A stretch of DNA of 62,409 bases from a virus. A model generated the notes under the pieces. That model saw nothing but the letters and a program-made list of their open reading frames with translations, searched no databases and was not told the origin of the DNA. Each line of letters opens with the position of its first letter. Within the stretch, counting starts at the first letter, position 1. The stretch lies in the IMG/VR virus record IMGVR_UViG_3300001533_000597, positions 1 through 62,409 of that record. The stretch is one strand, 5' to 3'. Positions 32,741 to 40,526 of the stretch are shown here, in pieces. Both the position numbers and the translations under genes were made by a program.

Positions 32741-32870
32741 TTGGAGGGTTATCTTCTGATAATCTGTAGAGAACTATATGTACTTGGGGAATCCGAAGTT
32801 CTTATACCCCGATAAGAACAGTGATGCAATTTGTGGTCGGTGACTTCGATTCGTCGAAGGGGTTATGGAG
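32741..32870 (+). ncRNA. Candidate structured RNA element
   Basis: A gene-free stretch of about 200 bases carrying three consecutive perfect hairpins: TTATC-TTCT-GATAA (32749-32762), GTTCTTAT-ACCCCG-ATAAGAAC (32798-32819) and CTTCGA-TTCG-TCGAAG (32844-32859). A fourth possible helix ACTT/AAGT lies just before the second. It sits downstream of a sigma70-like promoter and upstream of phosphoribosyltransferase and IMPDH/GMPR genes. It could be a small RNA or a leader regulator; no known riboswitch is recognised. Confidence 0.4.
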
Positions 32871-32938
32871 GTGGGAATTTTTATATTATACGACCAATTA
32901 TTATGAAATATATTATTCATTACTTGGGATAAAAATAA

Positions 32939-33367
32939 ATGAACATTATTTCTTATAATCAATATACCATTGATAATATGATAGATGAATTATATCAACA
33001 AATTCAAGCCTATCCATTTCAATGCGTAGTGGGTATAAAAAATGGTGGTTTAAATATTAGTATACCAATCGCTAAACGATTAGGTCTACCACATTATATT
33101 GTTCATATTTCATTTTATCACAAAATCCCTATTATTAAAAGTGAGGATATATTACCAACGAATATTAAGCAAGAAAAGATTATAGTTATTGATGATTTGA
33201 TAGACGGCGGGCGAACAATAAAAACTTTCCAACGCCTATTTTGTGAGCGGGCTTATATTGGTGTATTATTTTGGAATAAGCAAAGTGATGTTAAACCTGA
33301 TTTTTATGTACAAGAGAAGCCTCCTAATAGCTGGCTAGAATTTCCATGGGAGATTGAAAATGAATAG
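32939..33367 (+). CDS. Phosphoribosyltransferase
   Basis: 142 aa. CVVGIKNGGLNISIPIAKRL and the PRPP-binding loop IIVIDDLIDGGRTIKTFQ identify a type I phosphoribosyltransferase of hypoxanthine/xanthine-like size. Two genes before IMPDH/GMPR, so purine salvage is plausible. The base used is not known. Confidence 0.78.
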   Translation: MNIISYNQYTIDNMIDELYQQIQAYPFQCVVGIKNGGLNISIPIAKRLGLPHYIVHISFYHKIPIIKSEDILPTNIKQEKIIVIDDLIDGGRTIKTFQRLFCERAYIGVLFWNKQSDVKPDFYVQEKPPNSWLEFPWEIENE

Positions 33368-33605
33368 ACGAGAATATCAAGCACTAGTTGAAAAATTACA
33401 AACACAAGTAAACGATTTACAACAAGCACAATATAGGTATGATACCTTAGTGGATGCCATAGATGAATTATATCAGGCTACAGAATGGATACCGACTGGC
33501 GAGTGTGAGGCCGAATCGTTGTGGGCCAACGTATTAGAGGCCGCTGGTTTGGAAGAAAAGGAACGTGAAGTATATATAGGTAATTTTGACGACGAAGAAG
33601 AATGA
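33360..33605 (+). CDS. Hypothetical coiled-coil protein
   Basis: 81 aa from ATG 33360. N-terminal helix YQALVEKLQTQVNDLQQAQY, acidic end (NFDDEEE). Overlaps the phosphoribosyltransferase and the IMPDH/GMPR gene. Unknown. Confidence 0.5.
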   Translation: MNRREYQALVEKLQTQVNDLQQAQYRYDTLVDAIDELYQATEWIPTGECEAESLWANVLEAAGLEEKEREVYIGNFDDEEE

Positions 33606-34585
33606 ATTATAACGATATAGGATTGGTTCCACGACTTATCTCAAATATTGATAGCCGTAGTAAAGTTGATACTAGTATAGAATTTGCTGGTATGAAATTA
33701 TCTATACCTCTTATTGCAAGTCCTATGCCTGATGTTTGTGATGGCAATATGGCGCGGATATTGGCAGAGAATGGGGCCTATGGTTTTATTCATAGATTTA
33801 TGACAATTGAAGAACAAGCGATAGAGTTTTCATTAGCACTAAAACAAGGTTCTACTTGGAATGTGCTACCGACCCTTAGTTGTGGATGTGCAATAGGTAT
33901 TACAGATGATTATTTAGACAGATTTCAAACACTATATCTTGCTGGTTGCCGCTCATTTTGTATTGACGTAGCTAATGGGGCCAACATTTTGACCGCCCGG
34001 GCTATAGAGAATGTTCTTTCTTTGCATAATAATATTTATCTGACGGTTGGCAATGTCGCATCATTACAATGTTTTAATTGGCTAGCGAAATTACCGGGTG
34101 TATATGCGATTCGCTGTGGTATTGCCGGTGGGCAAGTATGTAGTACCAAAATAGAAACCGGTATATGTCGAGGTATGGTAAATGTTATTTACGAATGTGA
34201 TAGGTGGCGACAGAATCAAAACGTACTATTAATAGCAGATAGTGGTATTAAGACGCCTGGAGATATGTGTAAGGCTTTAGCTTTAGGTGCGGATGCTGTT
34301 ATGGTTGGTAGTCTTTTAGCCTCTAGTATAGATAGTCCAGCCAATACACTAAAAATTGATGGGAAAATTATGAAGGTATGTCGTGGGGCTGCATCATTTT
34401 CAGTCCAGCAGAATAATGGCAAAACCCCGCAATATGTAGAGGGCTTAGAAACATTAATTCCTATAGCTACTAATGTTTCAAAAATCTTAAGTAGGTTTAA
34501 GAAAGGCATACAGTCAAGTATGTCCTATATGGACGCTAGCAATTTATCAACCTATCGGGAAAATGTAAGTATATGCAAACTATAA
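33602..34585 (+). CDS. IMP dehydrogenase / GMP reductase family enzyme
   Basis: 327 aa TIM barrel without CBS domains, so close to GMP reductase in size. N-terminal NYNDIGLVPR and PLIASPMPDV, catalytic loop GGQVCSTKIETG with the thiol Cys, phosphate-binding ADSGIKTPGDMCKALALG and DAVMVGSLLA, flap-like RGAASFSVQQNNGK. Either direction of the IMP/GMP step is possible from sequence alone. Neighbouring phosphoribosyltransferase supports guanine-nucleotide supply. Confidence 0.85.
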   Translation: MNYNDIGLVPRLISNIDSRSKVDTSIEFAGMKLSIPLIASPMPDVCDGNMARILAENGAYGFIHRFMTIEEQAIEFSLALKQGSTWNVLPTLSCGCAIGITDDYLDRFQTLYLAGCRSFCIDVANGANILTARAIENVLSLHNNIYLTVGNVASLQCFNWLAKLPGVYAIRCGIAGGQVCSTKIETGICRGMVNVIYECDRWRQNQNVLLIADSGIKTPGDMCKALALGADAVMVGSLLASSIDSPANTLKIDGKIMKVCRGAASFSVQQNNGKTPQYVEGLETLIPIATNVSKILSRFKKGIQSSMSYMDASNLSTYRENVSICKL

Positions 34586-34923
34586 AACCAAAAGAAGGCT
34601 TTACAACTAAAGCTAAGTTACTACGCGTGATAGATGGGGATACTATTGAGGTGGAAGTTACTCGACGTTTCCCATTACGCCTAATACATCCAGAAAAAAG
34701 ATTCAATGCGCCGGAATTATCTACTAAAGAGGGCGTTGAGGCTAAAGAGTTTGTAGAAGGATATTGTTATGGAGCATCTGATATTACTATTTTTATTCCG
34801 GCAGGGTGTTCAGATGTCCTAACTGACATTAATAGTTTTAACAGATTATTGGGAGAAGTCTGGGTAGGAAATAAAAATTTGGTAGATGTTATAATGGAAC
34901 ATGGATATGGAGAATTAAAATGA
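34573..34923 (+). CDS. Thermonuclease (SNase-like)
   Basis: 116 aa. VIDGDTIEVEV, then the NAPELSTKEGVEAKEFVEGY region and FNRLLGEVW follow the staphylococcal nuclease fold order. The first catalytic Arg lies in LRLIHPEKRFNAPE. No signal peptide, so it would act in the cytoplasm. Possible role in host DNA degradation; activity not assured because the core is short. Confidence 0.75.
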   Translation: MQTIKPKEGFTTKAKLLRVIDGDTIEVEVTRRFPLRLIHPEKRFNAPELSTKEGVEAKEFVEGYCYGASDITIFIPAGCSDVLTDINSFNRLLGEVWVGNKNLVDVIMEHGYGELK

Positions 34924-35351
34924 ATAGAACAACCACCATTCTAATGAGTTGTTTAATAGTAGTCAGTTGTATCGCCTCCATTTTGGGATACGAAAAGTAT
35001 GAACAAGTTTATGGTGAAAATCAAATACAACGACTAGAACAACAAGTGAATAGTTTAGAAACACAACTAGAGCAAACACAACGTCAATATACAGTTAGTC
35101 TTACCGCAGCTACCTCTGCATTTTTGGGTGCTGTTCATGTCAATAAGCGTATTTCTAGTTTAATTGAATCGCTTGCTAAGGTATTACCGGCAGGTGCCTA
35201 TATTGTACCTCCTGATGATTTAGAAGAATTTGACCCACGTATATTACTACCCGAGGAAATGCCAGAGTTAGAACATATGCAAACACCTAATTTAGAACCT
35301 ACACCCGAGGAACCAACCCCGGCAACACCACCGCATGAAGTAGAACCATAA
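34920..35351 (+). CDS. Membrane-anchored coiled-coil protein
   Basis: 143 aa. N-terminal hydrophobic anchor (ILMSCLIVVSCIASILG), coiled coil (IQRLEQQVNSLETQLEQTQR), then an acidic Pro-rich tail (PTPEEPTPATPP). The layout would fit an inner-membrane spanin, but nothing else around it is a lysis gene. The 83 bases after it hold no supported gene. Confidence 0.5.
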   Translation: MNRTTTILMSCLIVVSCIASILGYEKYEQVYGENQIQRLEQQVNSLETQLEQTQRQYTVSLTAATSAFLGAVHVNKRISSLIESLAKVLPAGAYIVPPDDLEEFDPRILLPEEMPELEHMQTPNLEPTPEEPTPATPPHEVEP

Positions 35352-35434
35352 AATGTATGGGCAGAAACTTATTATGATTGTCATGGTAATGAATTTATTT
35401 TAAATCCCTCATCCTATATATTTCGTGATAGACT

Positions 35435-36490
35435 ATGGCAAATATCAACCTATACATTTCAACTTCTAATACTGGATATGGTATAGCCTCTAAGTATATT
35501 CTGAATGAACTATACATTGGAGACTTTGACATTTCCTTATTTACACATGGTCCACTTATTACTTCAAACCCGATAGAATATGATTTATTAGCACGCCTTG
35601 TAAATAACAAAGCGGATTGGTCGGCGCCCTGCCTTAATATTTGGCATGAATGGGATTTAGGAACTCGTGTTGGTAATGGCACATATATAGCTTATCCATT
35701 TTTTGAATTAAATAAATTACGAGAACAAGCTAAACACAGTCTCTTAGCCCCTAATCTTATACTTACCGCGTCTAAGTGGTCACAAGAAATTATTAAAAAA
35801 GAAAGTGGTCGCCAATCTACTATAGTACCTTTAGGAGTAGATACCACAATTTTCTTTCCCACCGAAAAAAATAAGGATGGCCCCTATATTTTCTTTAATA
35901 GTGGTAAATTTTCTACCAATAAGGGGCACGACTTTCTAATTCGTTGTTTCGACAAGGCGTTCACTAAACAAGATAATGTGGAACTTTGGATGATGCCCTT
36001 TATTTGTCCTTTTAGTGATAAAAACCTACAATATTGGGTCAATATGTATCAACAATCCAAACTGCACAGTAAACTCCAACTAATTAAGCCCGTCTCCTCT
36101 CATTCTGACGTTGCATCTACAATTCAACAGGTTGATGCCGGTGTTTTTCCCTTTCGAGCGGAGGGGTGGAATATGCCACTATTAGAAACTCTTGCTTGTG
36201 GAAAACCCGTCATTGCCACTAATTATGGTGGCCCAACCGAATACCTTACGTCGAATAATTCCTCTTTGCTTAATATAGATGAAATGGAAAGGGCTCTTGA
36301 TAATGCTTGGTTTGATGGCCATGGGGAATGGGCATATTTAGGCTACGAACAAGAAGAACAGTGCATCGAATATATGCGACATATGTATAGAGAACGTCCT
36401 GATAATCCAGAGGGGGTCGTGACTGCACAAAACTTTACATGGAACCATACGGGGGAGCAAATTTCCCAGATTTTGCTTGACAGCGTGTAG
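35435..36490 (+). CDS. Glycosyltransferase, GT4-like
   Basis: 351 aa. INLYISTSNTGYGIASKYI at the start, FFNSGKFSTNKGHDFLIRCF mid-protein, and FRAEGWNMPLLETLACGKP, the EX7E donor-binding motif. A strong sigma70 promoter overlaps its last codons. Separated from the glycan island by the purine genes. Confidence 0.82.
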   Translation: MANINLYISTSNTGYGIASKYILNELYIGDFDISLFTHGPLITSNPIEYDLLARLVNNKADWSAPCLNIWHEWDLGTRVGNGTYIAYPFFELNKLREQAKHSLLAPNLILTASKWSQEIIKKESGRQSTIVPLGVDTTIFFPTEKNKDGPYIFFNSGKFSTNKGHDFLIRCFDKAFTKQDNVELWMMPFICPFSDKNLQYWVNMYQQSKLHSKLQLIKPVSSHSDVASTIQQVDAGVFPFRAEGWNMPLLETLACGKPVIATNYGGPTEYLTSNNSSLLNIDEMERALDNAWFDGHGEWAYLGYEQEEQCIEYMRHMYRERPDNPEGVVTAQNFTWNHTGEQISQILLDSV

Positions 36491-36505
36491 AAAATTTGGT
36501 ATAAT
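36477..36505 (+). promoter_or_regulatory. Consensus sigma70 promoter
   Basis: TTGACA (36477-36482), 17-base spacer, TATAAT (36500-36505): a perfect match to the bacterial housekeeping consensus, so host RNA polymerase should read it early in infection. Confidence 0.8.
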
Positions 36506-36648
36506 AAAATGACGAGTCGGAGGCACAAATAGTGAGCGAGTTTTTAGTCGCTATTACTTAATTATGATGTACATAATCTTTGCTATATTATTTGTTTCGT
36601 AGTCGCATATATGTTGACTCTAATACTGTTTGACGACTAAACTATCAT
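36506..36648 (+). other. Leader region with tiny ORFs
   Basis: 143 bases between the promoter and the next gene. A GGAGG (36519-36523) lies eight bases before GTG 36532, which opens a nine-codon ORF (MSEFLVAIT). Two other tiny ORFs follow (12 and 9 codons). GCGAGTTTTTAGTCGC forms a weak hairpin. I see no longer gene; it may be a regulatory leader. Confidence 0.3.
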
Positions 36649-37155
36649 ATGAACATTTTCTTTTTAGATAAAGACCCAATATTGGCAGCTAAATATCAGT
36701 GTGATGCACACGTTGTCAAGATGATAGTTGAAACGGCACAAATATTATCAACGGCTCAACATATCCTCACAGACGAACCATTGAAAATTGATGAAGCCTC
36801 CATTTACAGAATAACACACAAACATCAACCAGTTAGTGTTTGGTGTAGGTCTAATTGTGCTAATTATGGATGGACTTGTCGTCACGGATTAGCATTATGT
36901 CAAGAATATACATATAGATATGGGAAAAAACATAAAAGTCAAGACGTTATAGAATATTGTTATACCAATTATCCTATGAAGCTATCTATAGAATCAGAAA
37001 TTTCACCGCCCGCACAAGTTATGCCAGAAATTTATCAAGATGAAAGTACTATTGATGGCGCAGTACGAGCCTACCGTAAATATTATAAAGAGTTTAAATT
37101 GCATACTATGAGATGTAGATGGACCAAAAGGGAAAAACCTGAATGGTTGCTGTGA
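36649..37155 (+). CDS. Conserved phage protein of unknown function
   Basis: 168 aa. MNIFFLDKDPILAAKYQCDA followed by HVVKMIVETAQILSTA is a strongly conserved phage family opening. SVWCRSNCANYGWTCRHGLA, EYTYRYGKKHKSQ and the final MRCRWTKREKPEW also match it. The family is sometimes annotated as a DNA glycosylase, which I do not adopt. First full gene behind the strong sigma70 promoter, so probably early. Confidence 0.65.
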   Translation: MNIFFLDKDPILAAKYQCDAHVVKMIVETAQILSTAQHILTDEPLKIDEASIYRITHKHQPVSVWCRSNCANYGWTCRHGLALCQEYTYRYGKKHKSQDVIEYCYTNYPMKLSIESEISPPAQVMPEIYQDESTIDGAVRAYRKYYKEFKLHTMRCRWTKREKPEWLL

Positions 37156-37177
37156 CCATACTTTAAATTCCCATAAA

Positions 37178-37198
37178 TACTCATAATAAGTGTATAAT
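37178..37198 (+). promoter_or_regulatory. Promoter-like motif TACTC-N7-GTGTATAAT
   Basis: TACTC (37178-37182), seven bases, GTGTATAAT (37190-37198), about 53 bases before the next ATG. Same layout as at 15232 and 42841. Confidence 0.55.
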
Positions 37199-37251
37199 AT
37201 AAGGGGTCTGTAAAGTAATTATCAAATGTCCATTTAAACGAGAGGTAACAA

Positions 37252-37422
37252 ATGTCAACAAAACGAGTATTACTATATTGTGCCAGTGCTCTATTCGGCT
37301 TTGATGCTGGATATTTAGTACGCGGTAATGTAAGTTTTTGGGAATATGTTGTATTAGGATTTCTTTTATTAGTAGGTATATTCTTTCACGTATGGAGTCT
37401 AACATATGTTAAGCGCGATTAA
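37252..37422 (+). CDS. Small membrane protein
   Basis: 56 aa, preceded by GAGAGG. Two hydrophobic stretches (VLLYCASALFGFDAGYLV and YVVLGFLLLVGIFFHVW). Overlaps the next gene by 17 bases. Unknown. Confidence 0.55.
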   Translation: MSTKRVLLYCASALFGFDAGYLVRGNVSFWEYVVLGFLLLVGIFFHVWSLTYVKRD

Positions 37423-37660
37423 AATTATGGCAGCCATTGTTCTACTTCTTCCGGCTTGGCTCATTCTTGTAGTATTAGTAACCCTACTAGGCTTAGTGGG
37501 AATATTAATTAAAGTTTTGCTATCCCCTTGGAGTTGGGCATATCATACCCTACAAGGACAAGAACAACCTACAAGGTGGCGACCATTTTTCTCGGGGTGG
37601 TATGATGTATATGCTGATGTTTATAATGTAGTAGGCGTTAAATTACCATATAAGAATTAA
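37406..37660 (+). CDS. Membrane protein
   Basis: 84 aa from ATG 37406 (an internal ATG at 37427 is an alternative). Strongly hydrophobic first 40 residues (LLLPAWLILVVLVTLLGLVG), then an aromatic cytosolic or periplasmic tail. Possibly a holin-like or envelope protein; no family recognised. Confidence 0.5.
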   Translation: MLSAIKIMAAIVLLLPAWLILVVLVTLLGLVGILIKVLLSPWSWAYHTLQGQEQPTRWRPFFSGWYDVYADVYNVVGVKLPYKN

Positions 37661-37662
37661 AG

Positions 37663-38019
37663 ATGTTATCATCTGACGATTGGAAACAGTATATTGCGGA
37701 TTGTTCGATAGATTATAAATCTCCTGATATTTTGGGTTTTACCGAAATAGAGATTTTACAGTTTTTGTATGGTACCCAAATGGATAACACGGTTATATCC
37801 TGGTGCCATGCTTTTAATCCATCAAGCATTAGAATACATTATGGTTGTATAACTTGTGATGCTAGTATAGGTCGCATCTCTATTGTGTTAAACGAAAACG
37901 ATATAGTAAAAAGTATAGAACAGGAAGTAATTGTTGGAGGTATGGCCGGTTGGGAGTTAGAAAAGATAACAAGGGAAAAATTAGCAAAAGAACTGGATAA
38001 ACCATGGAAAATTATTTAG
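37663..38019 (+). CDS. Hypothetical protein
   Basis: 118 aa, soluble alpha/beta (RIHYGCITCDASIGRISIVL). Lies between two membrane protein genes and overlaps the second. Unknown. Confidence 0.5.
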   Translation: MLSSDDWKQYIADCSIDYKSPDILGFTEIEILQFLYGTQMDNTVISWCHAFNPSSIRIHYGCITCDASIGRISIVLNENDIVKSIEQEVIVGGMAGWELEKITREKLAKELDKPWKII

Positions 38020-38261
38020 GAAGGGCTATACGTGTTATTGTGTGTTGGCCAGTAGCATTTGTGGTTTGTTTGATTTGGTATTTATTATTCGTTTGTTTAT
38101 TTTTCATTGGTTATTTAGTATATATAATATTCTCACCATTTGGTTATACCGAAAAAGAAGCACTTGACGGATATGATAGTGAGATGATTTTAAGAACTGA
38201 AAAAATTCTTAATTGGTTTTGTTTGGAAACGAGAAAGGAAAAAGATGAATCAAAAAATTGA
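38004..38261 (+). CDS. Membrane protein
   Basis: 85 aa with a long hydrophobic core (VIVCWPVAFVVCLIWYLLFV and onward, probably two spans) and a charged C-terminus. Overlaps the DNA ligase N-half start by 17 bases. Confidence 0.5.
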   Translation: MENYLGRAIRVIVCWPVAFVVCLIWYLLFVCLFFIGYLVYIIFSPFGYTEKEALDGYDSEMILRTEKILNWFCLETRKEKDESKN

Positions 38262-38967
38262 GTGGCCAACCCTATTTAAAAGGGACCAGTTGGGGCGTAT
38301 TCGCCAATGGACTATATATTGTACTGATAAAATTGGATACCCACAATATGTAGTATCACATGGACTACAAGATGGCAAGTCTCAAAGTACGGCCGTGGAT
38401 ATAATGGTTGGAAAAAACATTGGGAGGGCCAATGAGACGAGTGCTTGGCAGCAATGTGTCAATGAGGCACAAAGTTTATGGCAAAAACAAAAGGATAGAA
38501 AGGGATATGTAGAAAAACTAAATAATCAACAAGATAAAGAAACTAGATTGGTACCACCTATGTTGGCCAAGTCTTATAATCTAGCAGGAAAAGATATAAA
38601 TAAGTTAAAGGACGGGCGGAAAATTGCGTGGCCGGCATATATACAACCGAAGCTAGACGGATGTGTTTCTGGAGATACTTTAATTAAAACCAAAGAGTAT
38701 GGTTATAAAACCATTAAGTGGCTGGTGGAAAATCATATTAAATGTAAAGTTTTATCTCGAAACAAAAATGGAAGATTAGAATATAAATCCATTAGTTCTT
38801 ATTTTCAAAACAAATTAATCAGAGAGAATACACAATGGTATGAAATTGAATTAGAGCGAGGGGAAAAGTTGACCATTACAGGTAATCATCCTGTTTATTT
38901 ACCAGATTTTGATTGTTGGAGGCGTGTAGACCAGTTAGAAGGAAACGAAAATTTGATGTTAGTATGA
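38245..38967 (+). CDS. ATP-dependent DNA ligase N-terminal half fused to N-intein
   Basis: 240 aa. Residues 1-139: ligase N-extein ending at the adenylation motif PKLDG (Lys136 would carry AMP). Residue 140 is Cys1 of an intein: CVSGDTLI block A; LTITGNHPVYL block B (TxxH). The N-intein is 101 residues (38662-38964) and ends at TGA. The other half is encoded at 39066. Alone this product lacks the KLDGxR arginine and all later ligase motifs, so activity should need protein trans-splicing. Confidence 0.9.
   Translation: MNQKIEWPTLFKRDQLGRIRQWTIYCTDKIGYPQYVVSHGLQDGKSQSTAVDIMVGKNIGRANETSAWQQCVNEAQSLWQKQKDRKGYVEKLNNQQDKETRLVPPMLAKSYNLAGKDINKLKDGRKIAWPAYIQPKLDGCVSGDTLIKTKEYGYKTIKWLVENHIKCKVLSRNKNGRLEYKSISSYFQNKLIRENTQWYEIELERGEKLTITGNHPVYLPDFDCWRRVDQLEGNENLMLV
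38662..38964 (+). other. N-terminal half of a naturally split intein
   Basis: 101 codons coding Cys1 through block B and a short tail ending ENLMLV. Size and break point between blocks B and F match known natural split inteins (about 100 residue N part). Confidence 0.85.
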
Positions 38968-38977
38968 AAAATTTTAG

Positions 38978-39082
38978 ATTTCTCCATCTAATGGTTATAA
39001 GGTATTAGTTATTTGGGAACAAGAATATTATGAAAATATTGAGCAGATTAGGGAGAAAATTTTAAATGCTATCAAAAATTAA
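38978..39082 (+). pseudogene. Remnant of a Vsr-like homing endonuclease
   Basis: 34 codons in a frame without start: GYKVLVIWEQEYYENIEQIR then EKILNAIKN and TAA. This is the usual C-terminal end of Vsr-like or related homing endonucleases (GYKVLVIWE). It fills the gap between the two intein halves and overlaps the first codons of the C-intein gene in another frame. The upstream part of the nuclease is gone. Confidence 0.65.
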
Positions 39083-39176
39083 GTCTATTAAGAAACTAAA
39101 TATAAAAACAACTAGATATAATTTAGAAATACAGGATAATCATAATTATTTTGCCAACAATATTTTAGTACATAAT
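39066..39176 (+). other. C-terminal half of the split intein
   Basis: 37 codons with the terminal His-Asn and following Cys needed for Asn cyclisation and extein joining. About 36-37 residues is the usual C-intein length. Confidence 0.85.
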
Positions 39177-39917
39177 TGTAGATGTTTAACCTTAATTACA
39201 AACGATGAAATCATACCATATTCCCGACAGCTTAAAAAGTGGACCAGTCTTTCTCATATCGTAGACGAAATAGTAAAACTTAATTTGCCTGTTGGAACTA
39301 TTCTAGATGGAGAATTATATATTCATGGTGAGGAATTTCAAAATTTAACTTCCGCCATTAAAAGAGATAGTCCTTCCGATAAAACAAAGAGCATTCAGTA
39401 TCATATTTATGATTGTGTGTCCAATAATGATTTCAAAAATAGATATGAATGGCTACAACAAAATATTAAAGATAGCAACATATTAAAACTAGTTCAGTGC
39501 CAAACAATTAGTACTCAAACAGAGATAGAAGCAAAGTTGCAAAAATATTTAGATGCTGGTTACGAAGGTATGATGTTGCGCAATATAAAGGGACCATATA
39601 AAAGCGGTGGACGCTCGTTTGATTTACAAAAGGTAAAGAAATTTATAGATATGGAATTTCCTATTACCGGAGCATATCAAAATAAAGGAAAGATGAAGAA
39701 CCAATGTACATTTGAATGTGCGACCGATGATGGAACAATATTTGGTGTAAAACCAATGGGCTCAGAACAAATGCGTGAGCAATATTGGGCAAATTGGCAA
39801 GATGGTACTATACAGCCGGGGGATTTATTGACAGTACGATTTTTTGCATGGACTACCTCTCAACATCCAGTACCACGATTTCCAGTTGGTGTAGCCATAA
39901 GAAACTATGAAGGATAA
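39066..39917 (+). CDS. C-intein fused to DNA ligase C-terminal half
   Basis: 283 aa. Residues 1-37 form the C-intein (39066-39176): block F YNLEIQDNHNYFANN and block G ILVHN followed by Cys+1. The C-extein begins CRCLTL, restoring KLDG-CR, and carries ligase motif III ILDGELYIHG, IV GYEGMMLRN and V LQKVKKF, then the OB-like tail DLLTVRFF. Joined to the 38245 product by trans-splicing it would give a T7-type ligase of about 385 aa. Confidence 0.9.
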   Translation: MLSKIKSIKKLNIKTTRYNLEIQDNHNYFANNILVHNCRCLTLITNDEIIPYSRQLKKWTSLSHIVDEIVKLNLPVGTILDGELYIHGEEFQNLTSAIKRDSPSDKTKSIQYHIYDCVSNNDFKNRYEWLQQNIKDSNILKLVQCQTISTQTEIEAKLQKYLDAGYEGMMLRNIKGPYKSGGRSFDLQKVKKFIDMEFPITGAYQNKGKMKNQCTFECATDDGTIFGVKPMGSEQMREQYWANWQDGTIQPGDLLTVRFFAWTTSQHPVPRFPVGVAIRNYEG

Positions 39918-39920
39918 ATA

Positions 39921-40526
39921 ATGTCAACATATATGGATTTAGAACAAGTGGGGAAACGTCGTATAAGTTATCCGGATAAAGACCAACAATATTTTAAGCC
40001 ATCCATACAATATTATTTAAATTTAGCCGAATCTTTGATTAAAAAATATGCTACTAATATGGCATATATTTTTCTTCACAACGAGGATGTTATCTCAAAT
40101 ATTGCAACATCTATGATGATGGCAGACTGGAGATTTGATGGGCGTGGAGATAGGTCGGGATATAGAAAATCATGTGGAAGATTAGCATTATTAGCTTGCA
40201 TTACTAGATATCAAAATAATCGTAAAATACCAACAATATCTATGAATGATGCCGGCCAAGAAAATTATCAATTTTTATTATCTTTAGTTGACAAGAAACA
40301 ATTACAGCCATATCAAATTTTACAAAATAAAGAACAGACTCGTGATTTATATAAATTATTAGATATTCTTACGGAACGACAGAGACAATGCATTATCATG
40401 AATTATTTTGAAGGGTTAAACAATGTCCAAATTGGAACAAAATTAGGTATTACAAGGTCGGCCGTTCAACAAAATATAGCGAATGGTCTCCAAAAATTAC
40501 AGAGGTTAAATGATGGCGTTTGCTAA
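39921..40526 (+). CDS. Sigma-70-like factor
   Basis: 201 aa. Middle: DVISNIATSMMMADWRFDGR and RSGYRKSCGRLALLA resemble region 2. C-terminus: LTERQRQCIIMNYFEGLNNV then GTKLGITRSAVQQNIANGL is the region 4 helix-turn-helix that reads a -35 element. No region 1 or 3. It may redirect host RNA polymerase to phage promoters, perhaps the TACTC/GTGTATAAT sites; this link is inferred. Confidence 0.75.
   Translation: MSTYMDLEQVGKRRISYPDKDQQYFKPSIQYYLNLAESLIKKYATNMAYIFLHNEDVISNIATSMMMADWRFDGRGDRSGYRKSCGRLALLACITRYQNNRKIPTISMNDAGQENYQFLLSLVDKKQLQPYQILQNKEQTRDLYKLLDILTERQRQCIIMNYFEGLNNVQIGTKLGITRSAVQQNIANGLQKLQRLNDGVC

Noticed and set aside
34920-35351. Inner-membrane spanin
   Set aside because: Anchor and coiled coil fit, but no partner lipoprotein or lysis genes are next to it.
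35349-35470. Open frame continuing in phase after the stop of the membrane coiled-coil protein
   Set aside because: No start codon and no slippery or readthrough signal; probably chance, overlapped by the next glycosyltransferase.
36649-37155. Pyrimidine dimer DNA glycosylase annotation
   Set aside because: The conserved family is clear, but I cannot see the catalytic N-terminus of T4 endonuclease V, so the function is left open.
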